Both the position numbers and the translations under genes were made by a program. Below, piece after piece: positions 37,933 to 46,611 of a DNA stretch of 63,230 bases (position 1 is the first letter of the stretch; each line of letters opens with the position of its first letter). The stretch is from an uncultured Woeseiaceae bacterium. Lineage in GTDB: Bacteria; Pseudomonadota; Gammaproteobacteria; Steroidobacterales; Woeseiaceae. A model generated the notes under the pieces. It was not told where the DNA came from. It did no database searches and saw nothing but the letters and a program-made list of their open reading frames with translations. Location: positions 9,477 to 72,706 of the forward strand of contig CAMYJB010000017.1 in NCBI GenBank assembly GCA_947258565.1. The letters run 5' to 3'.

Positions 37933-37955
37933 AGCCCCGCCCTGCGCGGGGCTTT
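37933..37955 (+). repeat. Second copy of the 35621 hairpin
   Basis: Twenty-three bases match 35621-35643 exactly, including stem and loop. The T run is only three long here (then gtgggc), so intrinsic termination would be weak. The hairpin follows the TPR gene stop by 33 bp. Confidence 0.75.
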
Positions 37956-38055
37956 GTGGGCAAAAGCCTGCACAAGCTGGTAGTCTTGCGCAACCTCGCT
38001 GTGCGGCGACCCGCCGCGCCGAACCCGTCATCAACTTGTTACAAGGAGCTTGCCC

Positions 38056-38796
38056 GTGAGAGTCTCGTTCCCGATCGTCCTCATGATCCTGGCCAGTGTC
38101 GCCCGGGCCGGCGCAATCGACGCAAAGGTCGAGGCGGCGCTGGCAGCCGAGTCGCGCCCGGCAGCCCACGTGGAGCGCGATCGCAATCGCAAGCCGCTCG
38201 AGACGCTGAAGTTCTTCGGCCTTGAAGACGACATGACGGTACTCGAATTACTCCCGGGAGGCGGCTGGTACACGCGTGTTCTCGCGCCGGTTCTCGCCGA
38301 GAACGGCAAACTCTATGTGGCGCTCGGCACGCGCACCGCATCCGAAACCGTGCTCACGGAGCCCGGCTTCGAGAAGGTCCAGATCGTTGAAACCGCCGCC
38401 AACCCCCGCCGGCCGGAGGGCAGCCGCTACTATGTGCTCGATGACTTCGAATTCGGCAAGTCGAGCGTCGACATGGTGCTCACGTTCAGAAATGTGCATA
38501 ACTTCGACACCGAGTCCCGCGCTCGCCTCAATCGCGCCGTTTTCGACGTACTGAAGTCCGGCGGCCTGTATGGCGTGGTGGACCACACGAAGCGCCATAT
38601 GGAGCCGGAAACCCCGGAAAATCGTCGCCGCATCGACCCGGTGCTCGTCATCAAGGAGATGCTGGACATCGGTTTCGAATTCGTCGATTACAGCGACCTG
38701 CACTACCGCGCTGACGACGAGCTCGAGTACGAGGTCGGCCGGCGCTCGGTCACCGGTAACACGGACCGTTTCACATTCCTGTTCAGAAAGCCCTGA
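38056..38796 (+). CDS. Exported COG4798-type methyltransferase-like protein
   Basis: A 246-aa protein with a signal peptide (VSFPIVLMILASVARAGA). Its methyltransferase-like core contains MTVLELLPGGGWYTRVLAPVL, the variant motif I of a family of predicted exported methyltransferases, followed by VDMVLTFRNVHNF and SGGLYGVVDH. The usual Gly-x-Gly-x-Gly is replaced by P-G-G-G-W. SAM is not thought to be available in the periplasm, so activity is uncertain. The GTG at 38056 has AGGAG 8 nt upstream; a TTG at 38050 is in frame. Confidence 0.75.
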   Translation: MRVSFPIVLMILASVARAGAIDAKVEAALAAESRPAAHVERDRNRKPLETLKFFGLEDDMTVLELLPGGGWYTRVLAPVLAENGKLYVALGTRTASETVLTEPGFEKVQIVETAANPRRPEGSRYYVLDDFEFGKSSVDMVLTFRNVHNFDTESRARLNRAVFDVLKSGGLYGVVDHTKRHMEPETPENRRRIDPVLVIKEMLDIGFEFVDYSDLHYRADDELEYEVGRRSVTGNTDRFTFLFRKP

Positions 38797-38851
38797 TCCC
38801 TTCCCGTCCATAACCACGCGCCACTGTCCGGCGACCCGAGAGAACAAAGCC

Positions 38852-39631
38852 ATGAAGAGACTGCTCGCTGTCATCCCCCTGGGCCTCGCCCTGATCATCG
38901 CCTCCTGCAATCAGGCCCCGCCGCCGGGTAACCCGAAAATACTGGAACAAATGTCGGCCGTCTGGGACGAGGCCCTCAACACGAAGGACCTCGATACGCT
39001 GACGATGCTCTACGCGAGCAATGCGCGAATCATGCCGCCCAATGGTGAAGTCTTGCGTGGTGCAGAAGGTGTGCGCGAGACCTTCGGTGCCATGATGGAC
39101 GCCGGGGTAACCGGAAAGACCTCGATCGTCGAGATCTCAATGTCCGGAGGCCTCGCCCACAAGATCGGTACCTACGAGATCATGGACGGTGACACCGTGG
39201 TGGACACCGGCAAGTTCATCGAGACCTGGCAAACGGGTGACGACGGTAAGTGGCGCATCACGAACGACATCTGGAACAGCGACAATCCTCCCGCGCCGCC
39301 CAGGGGGCCGATGCACGGCATGCACCACCAGCAGGGCAAGAAGGGTATGGGCCACCCGCACGTGATGATCCTGCACGAAGTCGAGGACGCCGGGCGCTGG
39401 CTCGCGGCATGGCGCGGCGAAAACAGTCGCCACGATATGTTCCGCGCCAACGGTGCCGCGCACGTGCACACCTTCCAGAGTGGCGACAATCCGAACCTCA
39501 CAGGGCTCGTCATCGCGGTGACGGACATGGAGGCACTCCAAAAAATGTTGTCATCGGATGAAGGCCGAGCCGCCGCTGCAGAAGACGGTGTCATTGCCGA
39601 CAGCATGACGGTGTTGTCGGAAGCGAAATAG
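38852..39631 (+). CDS. Lipoprotein with SnoaL-like (NTF2-fold) domain and extra C-terminal domain
   Basis: A 259-aa lipoprotein (lipobox IIASC). Residues about 30-145 form an NTF2/SnoaL-like domain with the usual signature MSAVWDEALNTKDLDTLTML, YASNARIMPP and KWRITNDIWN. A Gly/Met/His-rich linker (GPMHGMHHQQGKKGMG) leads to a second domain with MILHEVEDAGRWLAAWRG and VHTFQSGDNPNLTGLVIAV, resembling a small ferredoxin-like fold. The domain order is unusual to me. It may bind a small hydrophobic molecule or a metal through the His/Met linker. It follows the methyltransferase gene by 55 bp. Confidence 0.68.
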   Translation: MKRLLAVIPLGLALIIASCNQAPPPGNPKILEQMSAVWDEALNTKDLDTLTMLYASNARIMPPNGEVLRGAEGVRETFGAMMDAGVTGKTSIVEISMSGGLAHKIGTYEIMDGDTVVDTGKFIETWQTGDDGKWRITNDIWNSDNPPAPPRGPMHGMHHQQGKKGMGHPHVMILHEVEDAGRWLAAWRGENSRHDMFRANGAAHVHTFQSGDNPNLTGLVIAVTDMEALQKMLSSDEGRAAAAEDGVIADSMTVLSEAK

Positions 39632-39708
39632 CGCCTGCAGGTATCCCGTATATCCGCACAAAACACGGCGTGCTAGCGTAATCCTGTAGAGAACAACAGG
39701 AGCACGTC

Positions 39709-40203
39709 ATGAGCGTACGACGAATAGCCGTCTGCGTGGCGGTTGTCCTGTTGACTATCGCCGGCTGTGCAAGCTCACCCGACGATGAAAGCCGGCGCCG
39801 GGCGATCGAGGCAGATATCCTGGAAATCCTGAGTCTGTCGCTGGGTGAGGACGGCAAGCCGCTGCGTTGCCTTTCCGATGCCCGGTACACGGGATTCCGG
39901 GCAATCGACGAAAAACACCTCCTGTTCACGGGGCCCGGCGATAAACGCTGGGTCAACGTGCTGCGGCAGCGCTGCTACGACCTTCGGCACGGTTCGGTGC
40001 TGCGTGTGCGTTCATTCAGCTTCGCGCGCATCTGCGACACCGACCGATTCGCGGTCGATGACTGGTTCCAGTGGCCCTGGTATTCGCGCTGGCCCTGGCA
40101 CTGGGGCACATGGAGCACCGGCATGACCTGCACGATGGGGCAGTTCTACCCGGTTACGGAAGGCCAGGTGGCGGAGATCGAGGCAGTCATTCGCAGCCGC
40201 TAG
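39709..40203 (+). CDS. DUF6491-like lipoprotein
   Basis: A 164-aa lipoprotein with lipobox TIAGC. The mature protein carries paired Cys and a signature I associate with DUF6491: KRWVNVLRQRCYDLRHGSVL, FARICDTDRFAV and TCTMGQFYPVTEGQV. A Trp-rich insert (WFQWPWYSRWPWHWGTW) in the middle is notable. Function is unknown. It sits 77 bp after the SnoaL-like lipoprotein gene, in the same direction. Confidence 0.65.
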   Translation: MSVRRIAVCVAVVLLTIAGCASSPDDESRRRAIEADILEILSLSLGEDGKPLRCLSDARYTGFRAIDEKHLLFTGPGDKRWVNVLRQRCYDLRHGSVLRVRSFSFARICDTDRFAVDDWFQWPWYSRWPWHWGTWSTGMTCTMGQFYPVTEGQVAEIEAVIRSR

Positions 40204-40234
40204 CGCCGTCGCAAGCCGCTCGCGGCGCGCCAGC

Positions 40235-40654
40235 CTACTCGAGGCTCTTCCTCATGTCGTTGAGCAGGGCGACGTAGATGCCGTGACAGAAATCGTGCAC
40301 GGGCTCATCGTTTTGCTCCCAACGGGAGGTCCACTCGACGCGAGTGCCCTCCCCGGATGGTTCCACGACCACGCGACCGATGTAGTTGCTGACCTCTTCT
40401 TTCGACACCGGTGACGGACCATCGTCGATGCTGTAAGTAAAGGTCATCTGATCATTGTCAACGGTCTGCAGCGTCTCGTGAAACACGCCGTTCAGCACGC
40501 GGCCGGCACCGGGCACACTTCCCGGCTTATCGCCAACCTTATCGACGCCGGTAATCACGTTTGGCGCCCAGCTCATATCGTGAAAATTGCGAATTGCCAT
40601 CCACACGCGGTCTGCGGGTGCGTTGATCCGTATCTCCTGGTGCGTCGTGCCCAT
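40235..40654 (-). CDS. SRPBCC-family protein
   Basis: A 139-aa soluble protein of the START/SRPBCC (polyketide cyclase-like) superfamily. The N-terminal IRINAPADRVWMAIRNFHDM is the usual first strand and helix, MTFTYSIDDGP the central strand and TRVEWTSRWEQ the last strand before the C-terminal helix. Such proteins bind hydrophobic ligands. GGGGGAACAACC precedes the ATG. It is 34 bp downstream of the AKR gene and probably in its transcript. Confidence 0.78.
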   Translation of the reverse strand: MGTTHQEIRINAPADRVWMAIRNFHDMSWAPNVITGVDKVGDKPGSVPGAGRVLNGVFHETLQTVDNDQMTFTYSIDDGPSPVSKEEVSNYIGRVVVEPSGEGTRVEWTSRWEQNDEPVHDFCHGIYVALLNDMRKSLE

Positions 40655-40688
40655 GGTTGTTCCCCCTTGTCACTGAAAGGTGTTGTCG

Positions 40689-41648
40689 TCAGGAAAATAT
40701 CGCGTCGATGGCTTCGACCACGTCCGGCGTAAATCGATCAACAAAATCTGCCGCTTTCATGTTCTCGTGAACCTGCTCGACGCGGCTCGCACCCGTGATG
40801 ACCGTGCTCACCCAGGGGTTTTGCAGGCACCAGGCGAGCGAAAACTGCGCCAGCGTCGCCCCCATCTGCTGCGCGATTGGTTCCAGTGCGGCAACCGTAG
40901 CCAGCCGGTCGGAATCCGTGATCTGGTCACGCAGCCACGCCAGGCTTTCGAGCGAACCGCGACTGCCCTCTGGCACGCCCTCCTGGTATTTCCCGGTCAG
41001 GGTGCCCGAAGCGAGCGGGCTCCAGGTGGTCGAGCCGAAACCATGATCTTCGTAAACAGGCTTGTACGCCTCGCTGAAGCGATGCCGTTCGAACAGATTG
41101 TAGACGGGCTGCTCGACGATGGGCTTATGCAGGTTATGGCGTTTTGAAATTTCTACAGCTTGCTGAATCTCCGCCGCCTCCCACTCCGAAGTGCCCCAAT
41201 AAAGCGCCTTGCCGCGCTCGATGATGTTGTGCATCGCCCAGACCGTTTCTTCCAACGGCGTTGTCGGGTCGGCACGGTGGCAGAACAGCAGATCGACATA
41301 CTCGAGGTCGAGGCGTTGCAGCGAGCCGTCGATGGCCTCGAGCAGGTACTTGCGATTCAGCGTGTTGCTCTCATTGGGGTTGTCGTGCAGCCCCCAGAAG
41401 AGCTTGGTGGAAACGAGGTAGCTACCGCGGCGCCAGCCAAGCCGTTTCAGGGCTTCGCCCATGATCTCCTCGGACTTGCCGTTCGCATACGCCTCGGCGT
41501 TATCGAAGAAATTCACCCCGGCATCGTAGGCCGCCGCCATCATTTCGACGGTATCCCTGACGTCGACCTGGGTATGAAAGGTCACCCAGGATCCGAACGA
41601 AAGCTCACTGACCTGGATACCGGCCTTACCGAGGTGACGGTAGTTCAT
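40689..41648 (-). CDS. Aldo/keto reductase, potassium-channel beta-like
   Basis: A 319-aa NADPH-dependent reductase. The catalytic tetrad is complete: Asp in [12 protein letters not shown] with its Tyr five residues on, Lys in LVSTKLFWG and His in LLFCHRADP. The sequence resembles the Kv-beta/YghZ group ([40 protein letters not shown]). It reduces carbonyls; the substrate is unknown. This contrasts with the divergent, Tat-exported homologue at 11384. Confidence 0.9.
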   Translation of the reverse strand: MNYRHLGKAGIQVSELSFGSWVTFHTQVDVRDTVEMMAAAYDAGVNFFDNAEAYANGKSEEIMGEALKRLGWRRGSYLVSTKLFWGLHDNPNESNTLNRKYLLEAIDGSLQRLDLEYVDLLFCHRADPTTPLEETVWAMHNIIERGKALYWGTSEWEAAEIQQAVEISKRHNLHKPIVEQPVYNLFERHRFSEAYKPVYEDHGFGSTTWSPLASGTLTGKYQEGVPEGSRGSLESLAWLRDQITDSDRLATVAALEPIAQQMGATLAQFSLAWCLQNPWVSTVITGASRVEQVHENMKAADFVDRFTPDVVEAIDAIFS

Positions 41649-41720
41649 GCTCTGCCCCGTGATTCCGTGGATGCGCCATCATAAACAAAACGGCGGCCCG
41701 GCGATCAGGAACGATGGGGA

Positions 41721-42575
41721 TCAGGCCAGCGACCCCTGCCTGCGCAATACGCCGAGATAGGTGTCGGGTGCCGGACGAATGCGATAGTTGTCGGTCTCGT
41801 GAACCCAGAGGATCTCGCCACCCCTGGCGGTAATGATCACGGTCGGCAATACCGTGTCGCTGGCGTACCCGAGTGCCTGCATGCCGACGGGAAGCCCGTT
41901 GCGGTGGGCGATCCCCAGCTCTTCTGCAGCGCGATTGCCTGTGTCGGTCAGGAAATCGAAGGGCACGTCGAATTTCTTCGCGAGGTTCTTCGTGAAGCGG
42001 TGCGGCTGCGGTGAGATCAAAGCAACGCGTACTCCAAGCTCCTCGAGCTGCCTGTATTCATCGGCAATCTCACGGATTTGCGCCATGCACAGCGGACACC
42101 AGTTGCCGCGATAGAAGATCCAGACGGTCGGTTTGTCCGTCAGCGACGCAGACGTGACGGTATTTCCCCGGGTGCCGGTCAGTTCGACATCGGGTATCGG
42201 CCGTCCGACCTCGAGCGCCTGGCTGTGACCGCGGCGAAAACTCGAGTACCAGTAGTCGTAGACGAGAAAGCCAAGGAATCCCAGCGCGGCGAGAACCGGC
42301 GCAGTCCCGCCGCCACCGAGCGAATAACCCCGCAAGGATGCGATGACGCCGATCAGGCCCATCACGATCAGTACCGGGAACCGGGCGCTGGTGCGCGGCA
42401 CGTTTCTGAAGATCATCAGCCATGAAATCACGACTACGAACGGCGCGTAAACGAGCAGGACGCCGCCCCAGGTCAGGTAGTCCTGCGTCGCCAGGAGCAT
42501 TTGCACCGCAACCACAGTGACGCTCGTCGCGACTACCATGTACACGGTGACGTAAAACGATTTCAGGGTATTCAT
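41721..42575 (-). CDS. Membrane-bound AhpC/TSA-type peroxiredoxin or thioredoxin-like protein
   Basis: A 284-aa protein. Four membrane helices occupy about 1-115 (for example YVTVYMVVATSVTVVAVQML and VLIVMGLIGVIASL). A thioredoxin-fold domain follows: PDVELTGTRGNTVT, then WIFYRGNWCPLCMAQIREIA with a CxxC pair, RVALISPQPHRF and VLPTVIITARGG. The WCPLC motif and AhpC-type flanks suggest a redox protein acting at the membrane surface, on peroxides or protein thiols. It is in line with the AKR gene 72 bp downstream. Confidence 0.75.
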   Translation of the reverse strand: MNTLKSFYVTVYMVVATSVTVVAVQMLLATQDYLTWGGVLLVYAPFVVVISWLMIFRNVPRTSARFPVLIVMGLIGVIASLRGYSLGGGGTAPVLAALGFLGFLVYDYWYSSFRRGHSQALEVGRPIPDVELTGTRGNTVTSASLTDKPTVWIFYRGNWCPLCMAQIREIADEYRQLEELGVRVALISPQPHRFTKNLAKKFDVPFDFLTDTGNRAAEELGIAHRNGLPVGMQALGYASDTVLPTVIITARGGEILWVHETDNYRIRPAPDTYLGVLRRQGSLA

Positions 42576-42629
42576 ACGACAGCTGAGACAGGCAACGGCC
42601 GGGAAAGTGCCGCGGTGACCGCGACCACG

Positions 42630-42836
42630 CTATTCCTCTTCGTCGCCCTCTTCCTCGTTGCCGTACTCCTTGAAAATACAGTGCTGAGCAAAAGCTTTGG
42701 CGTCGTTTACCGACCAGTCACTCTTCGGCGTGTCGGCCATCTTTTCGCACCACCGGTCGCTGCCCACTTCAGGTTCGCAGCCGGCGAGCAGGATCGCCAG
42801 CGTGAGAACCACATTAATTGCCACACTCTTTTTCAA
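42630..42836 (-). CDS. DUF3012 small lipoprotein
   Basis: A 68-aa lipoprotein with lipobox ILLAGC. The mature part EVGSDRWCEKMADTPKSDW, then ANDAKAFAQHCIF-like, matches my recollection of DUF3012. A TTG at 42836 with AAGGAAG about 8 nt upstream is the best start, giving LKKSVAINVVLTLAILLAGC. The tail is acidic (GNEEEGDEEE). Function unknown. Divergent from djlA. Confidence 0.72.
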   Translation of the reverse strand: MKKSVAINVVLTLAILLAGCEPEVGSDRWCEKMADTPKSDWSVNDAKAFAQHCIFKEYGNEEEGDEEE

Positions 42837-42911
42837 TGTTGTCTTCCTTGGGACGACCGTCCCCGAGCGCTTTTCCGGCGCCAGTGTACATCGCGCTGTT
42901 AGACTACGCGC

Positions 42912-43685
42912 ATGTTTCTCGTCGTGATCGGCGCCGTGCTGGGCGCGCTGTTTGGCGGCTTCGCCGGGCTCCTCATCGGCGCAGCGCTCGGCTACGCGGC
43001 CGGCGCAGTGCTGCGACAATCCGTGGTGGGCGGACTGCAGGTCGTGCAGTCGCAGCTGATCGATTCGACGTTCTCGATCATGGGCGCCCTGTGCAAGGCC
43101 GACAGCGTCGTCACCCGGGACGAAATCAATGCCGTCGAGCAGATATTCACAATGCTGAGGCTGCAGGGCGAACAACGGGATCAGGCCAAGGCGGCTTTTA
43201 ACAGCGGCAAGCAACCGGACTTCGACCTCGACGCAGCGGTCGACAGGTTCGCTCGCATCAGCCGCCGGCGCGCACCGCTCATACAGCTCTTCCTGCAGCT
43301 GCAGGTCATGGCCGTGGCCGCCGATGGCAAAGTGGACCCTGCCGAGCACCAGATGCTGGTTCGCATCGCGCGGAGGCTGGGGCTGAGCGAACACGACGTC
43401 GCTCAACTCGAAGCGCTCTTGCGTGCGGGCGCCGCGGGCCCGTCTGCACGGGGCGGGCCGCCTCCCAGGGATCGCCTCGCCGACGCCTATGCGGCACTTG
43501 GCGTGTCACCGGATGCCGGCCCGGCCGAGATAAAACGCGCGTATCGCAAGCTCATCAGTCAGAATCATCCGGACAAGCTGGCCGCGCGCGGCCTGCCCGA
43601 GAGCATGCGCGCAGTGGCCGAGGAACGCTCGCGCGAAATCAATGCGGCTTACGACCTGATCAAGGCCGCACGCGGCATGGTGTGA
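42912..43685 (+). CDS. djlA: DnaJ-like co-chaperone DjlA
   Basis: A 257-aa type III DnaJ protein. An N-terminal Gly-rich membrane helix (FLVVIGAVLGALFGGFAGLL) anchors it, residues about 45-170 are a TerB-like domain (DSVVTRDEINAVEQI, VAADGKVDPAEHQML), and the C-terminal J domain has the HPD motif in SQNHPDKLAARG. This order (TM, TerB, J) is that of DjlA, which stimulates DnaK at the inner membrane. It is convergent with the FHA gene downstream. Confidence 0.9.
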   Translation: MFLVVIGAVLGALFGGFAGLLIGAALGYAAGAVLRQSVVGGLQVVQSQLIDSTFSIMGALCKADSVVTRDEINAVEQIFTMLRLQGEQRDQAKAAFNSGKQPDFDLDAAVDRFARISRRRAPLIQLFLQLQVMAVAADGKVDPAEHQMLVRIARRLGLSEHDVAQLEALLRAGAAGPSARGGPPPRDRLADAYAALGVSPDAGPAEIKRAYRKLISQNHPDKLAARGLPESMRAVAEERSREINAAYDLIKAARGMV

Positions 43686-43703
43686 GGGTTCGCCCGGCTC
43701 GCT

Positions 43704-45005
43704 TCAGGGCTCCTGCCTGTGCAGGACGCCTTTGCCGACGTAGTTGATCGACGCAAACTCTTCCTGCTGAGGAATCTCGAACGTGTCTGTCGCATCGAGG
43801 TCGGCACCGGTCGTTTCCGTGTGACTTTTCTCCGAGTAGATGACGCGAACGCCGCCAACCGCAATTACATCCTTGTTCTCGAGCAACATCCGCCGGGTTA
43901 ATTCGCCGTTAACAGCCGATCCGTTCGTGCTGCCCAGGTCGATGTAGTGCAATCCGTCGGTGCTCCTCGCGAACAAGCCATGAAGACGGCTGACCTGCAC
44001 GTCCTCCACACAGATATCGCAAAGTCTATCGCGGCCGATCAGCAGCTTACTGCCGTTCAATTCAATTCTTTTCTCGGCCTCGCCCTCTACCTTGACGATG
44101 AGCTGGCCCGCCGGGTCGTCGGATTCCTCCGGCGTCAAGACCGGCGGCTCGGGTTCTTCGACCGGAGTCTGCGGAATCAACCCGAGCAGCTGCGCAGCGG
44201 CCTTGACCGACGCGGTGGAGATTGTCGCCTTATTACGGCGAGCGGCAATCTCAATCGACTTGCGGCACAGAAGGTCGACCGTCTCGAGGACCCCCGCGCT
44301 CAGCTCGTGAATCAGTCCGATGGCATAGAACTCGAAGCTCGGCCGAACGTCACCGTCGCCTTGACCATTCGATCCGGGCAACACGAATCGGTCGCGAACG
44401 AACTCCCGCGTTTCCGATGGCGCGAATGGCGTCAGGACGATTCGCTCCCCTGCCTCTGCCAGCATTTCCTCGAGCATCGGATCCATCGGGTCAAGCGAGT
44501 CATTTGCCGGGCTCGTCAGGATAACCATCAGCCCGAACTCACTGGCTGCCTCCATCTCGATCATTTCGCAAATCCTGCCGCGCACCTTCTCGCCGTGAGA
44601 GTCGATGTCCCTGACGACGAGGACCGTCCGACGCCGATGCACTTTCTGGTACCTGAGAAACAGCCCCAGGACGTCGTTCAGGTTCTCGAGGTTCAGGTCT
44701 TCGCATTCGAAGCCGATACCGCGCACGATGTGACCCATGAACTCGGCAAGATCGTCAAGGGCATGAGTGATGCGAATGACGGTCGTGTCCTCGTCGATCG
44801 AGGCGAGAAAGCTGTCAACGACATAGCCCGGCGCAAACCGACTCTGGCTCACCAGCATCGCAGCCGGACGCTGGTCACCGAAGGCGCGTTCGAGGCGCTT
44901 GAGCGATGAGCGGCAGAGACGGCCGATGACCGGAACGAGGCGCGCGTCTTTAACCGTCATCGTGCGACGTTGGCGCCCATTGTGGTGTTCAACGATGGAT
45001 TTCAT
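43704..45005 (-). CDS. FHA-domain protein with degenerate AAA-like ATPase region
   Basis: A 433-aa protein laid out like the ATPase-FHA protein at 4281. Where Walker A is expected (about 53-60) it reads SQSRFAPG, lacking GK[ST], and the Walker B-like strand is TVLVVRDIDS. ATP hydrolysis is therefore doubtful. The FHA domain (about 315-392) is complete: G324-R325-D326, S339-R-L-H342 and N361-G362. ATG 45005 is chosen with AAGG 9 nt upstream; a TTG seven codons earlier is in frame. No VWA or multi-TM partner lies next to it. Confidence 0.75.
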   Translation of the reverse strand: MKSIVEHHNGRQRRTMTVKDARLVPVIGRLCRSSLKRLERAFGDQRPAAMLVSQSRFAPGYVVDSFLASIDEDTTVIRITHALDDLAEFMGHIVRGIGFECEDLNLENLNDVLGLFLRYQKVHRRRTVLVVRDIDSHGEKVRGRICEMIEMEAASEFGLMVILTSPANDSLDPMDPMLEEMLAEAGERIVLTPFAPSETREFVRDRFVLPGSNGQGDGDVRPSFEFYAIGLIHELSAGVLETVDLLCRKSIEIAARRNKATISTASVKAAAQLLGLIPQTPVEEPEPPVLTPEESDDPAGQLIVKVEGEAEKRIELNGSKLLIGRDRLCDICVEDVQVSRLHGLFARSTDGLHYIDLGSTNGSAVNGELTRRMLLENKDVIAVGGVRVIYSEKSHTETTGADLDATDTFEIPQQEEFASINYVGKGVLHRQEP

Positions 45006-45334
45006 AGGCTCGGCCTTTTTAAACAAGGGGTTAAAGGCTCTTATTGATTAATTATCGAACTCGGGCAGTCTATTGGCTTTCTGCTCTTATGTAAAATCAA
45101 TTTCAGCATCAGCTCATAAGTCATTGAAAAATAGGACCGAGGCATCGCCAGCACCGCCGACAACCCTGCCGCGCAGCGGAGCGCAGCGTTGTTAACAGAA
45201 TGTCCGGCGGCGCGTCCCGGCGAGTGCCTTCGTGCGGAAATTTCCGTCGCGCATGATCCGGTATTTGCCCGGCCCGCGTCGCGGCGGTATGGTCGGGTTG
45301 CTCTCCGAAAAAATAAGAACAACGAGGGTTGGCA
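45006..45334. other. 329-bp AT-rich intergenic region
   Basis: This gap between the FHA gene and a small membrane protein gene is much richer in A/T near 45010-45135 than the coding DNA around it, as expected for a promoter region. No gene, hairpin with T run or repeat stands out. Both flanking genes diverge from it. Confidence 0.5.
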
Positions 45335-45553
45335 ATGGGAAATTCGAGTATTGCGGCTGTGGTGGCCGTCTTCCTGGCCCTGGTGATGACCGCGCAGTGG
45401 TTTTCGGCAGAATTGTCGATAGATAACGTGCAACCGGACCGGCATCCCGACGCAGCCGAATTCCAGGATGTCCAGGCGGCGCATACCCTGCGTGGCCAGG
45501 CCTGGGCAACCGAGCTTTTCGGCCGCCGTTATGGCCGCAATCTATTGGCATGA
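45335..45553 (+). CDS. Small single-TM protein
   Basis: A 72-aa protein with one hydrophobic segment at the start (SIAAVVAVFLALVMTAQWF) and a polar remainder with Arg-rich end (FGRRYGRNLLA). It could be an uncleaved membrane anchor or an exported peptide. GAGGG lies about 7 nt before the ATG. It may be co-transcribed with the RNase gene 55 bp downstream. No family recognised. Confidence 0.5.
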   Translation: MGNSSIAAVVAVFLALVMTAQWFSAELSIDNVQPDRHPDAAEFQDVQAAHTLRGQAWATELFGRRYGRNLLA

Positions 45554-45608
45554 GTGACGCCTGATTTGGCTTGTTGATACCATCGCGGTGGACAGAAAGT
45601 TGTTCGCC

Positions 45609-46436
45609 ATGCCGATGACCGATCCACACGCTCGCGTGACGCACGAAGTGCAGCTGCGTTTTTACGCCGAGCTGAATGATTTCCTGCCGGGCGACCGGCG
45701 CCAGCGCGACTTCCGCTACCACTTCTCCGGTACGCCATCGGTGAAAGACACCATCGAGGCGATCGGTGTGCCGCACACGGAAGTGGACGTCATCCTCGTA
45801 AACGGAAAGTCAGTCGATTTCTCGCACCTGTTGCGCGGCGGCGAACGCGTCGCGATATACCCGATGTTCGAGCGTTACGACGTCTCGCCGCTGACGCGGC
45901 TCCGGCCTGCGCCGTTACGGGAAAGCCGCTTCGTGGTCGACGTCCACCTCGGCACCCTGGCCCGCAACCTGCGCCTGCTGGGATTCGACACAATCTGGGA
46001 ACGCGACCTGGCCGACGAAGCCATTATCGAGATCGCGCTCCGCGACCACCGCATCATCCTGACGCGCGACAAGGGGATCCTCAAGAACGGCCGGGTCTCG
46101 CACGGCTATTGGCTGCGAGCAACGGACCCGTCAGAACAACTGGCGGAAGTCATTCGCGCGCTTGACCTGGCCCGCAGCATCGAGCCGTACACGCGCTGCA
46201 TGGAGTGCAATGGCGTTCTCGAGGTCATTGGCCGGAGGCAAGCGGCGCGGTCCGTGCCGCTGCAGGTTTTCCTCGTCTACCGCAGGTTCAAACGCTGCAC
46301 TTCCTGCGGGCGTACCTACTGGCGAGGCTCGCACCTCAAGCGGCTGGACAGGATCGTCGAGCAAGCCCGGGCTAGCGGTCGTCCTGGTCCTCCGGACGAA
46401 AGTCCGACGCGGCGAGAATATCGAGTACGCGGTTGA
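45609..46436 (+). CDS. Mut7-C RNase domain protein with ubiquitin-like N-terminus
   Basis: A 275-aa protein. Residues about 10-90 resemble the ubiquitin-like Mut7-C N-terminal domain (VQLRFYAELNDFLPG, EVDVILVNGKSVDF). The Mut7-C RNase (PIN-like) domain follows: FVVDVHLGTLARNLRLLGFD with the first Asp, then RIILTRDKGILK. Two C-terminal CxxC pairs (CMECNG, CTSCGR) form a zinc ribbon. It probably degrades RNA; substrate unknown. The start is uncertain among GTG 45588 and ATGs 45609 and 45615. Its 3' end overlaps the convergent gene at 46372. Confidence 0.82.
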   Translation: MPMTDPHARVTHEVQLRFYAELNDFLPGDRRQRDFRYHFSGTPSVKDTIEAIGVPHTEVDVILVNGKSVDFSHLLRGGERVAIYPMFERYDVSPLTRLRPAPLRESRFVVDVHLGTLARNLRLLGFDTIWERDLADEAIIEIALRDHRIILTRDKGILKNGRVSHGYWLRATDPSEQLAEVIRALDLARSIEPYTRCMECNGVLEVIGRRQAARSVPLQVFLVYRRFKRCTSCGRTYWRGSHLKRLDRIVEQARASGRPGPPDESPTRREYRVRG

Positions 46437-46611
46437 TGCGGTCGCCGTGACGTTGCTTGACGCCAATAAGGCCTTCATCGGCATCCTGCAGCAACGCCAC
46501 CGCCGCCTCGATATCACCGAGCGTCGCCTTCGTGTCGAGGATTTCGACGACGGTGTGATCCTGGATCCCGGGGAATAAACGGACGATGTCCTGGTGCGTG
46601 GCGGTGTCCAT
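46372..46611 (-). CDS. Small conserved-looking protein (79 aa)
   Basis: A 79-aa acidic, helical protein: MDTATHQDIVRLFPGIQDHT, then DIEAAVALLQDADEGL. No signal peptide or membrane helix. The composition looks like a true protein, and homologous-looking heptads suggest a helical bundle. It overlaps the 3' end of the Mut7-C gene by 65 bp on the opposite strand. I recognise no family. Confidence 0.6.
   Translation of the reverse strand: MDTATHQDIVRLFPGIQDHTVVEILDTKATLGDIEAAVALLQDADEGLIGVKQRHGDRINRVLDILAASDFRPEDQDDR

Noticed and set aside
37933..37955. Second hairpin as a true terminator
   Set aside because: Only three T follow the stem; listed as a repeat instead.
46372..46611. Antitoxin for the Mut7-C RNase
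   Set aside because: The gene is on the opposite strand, convergent, and shows no antitoxin motif.
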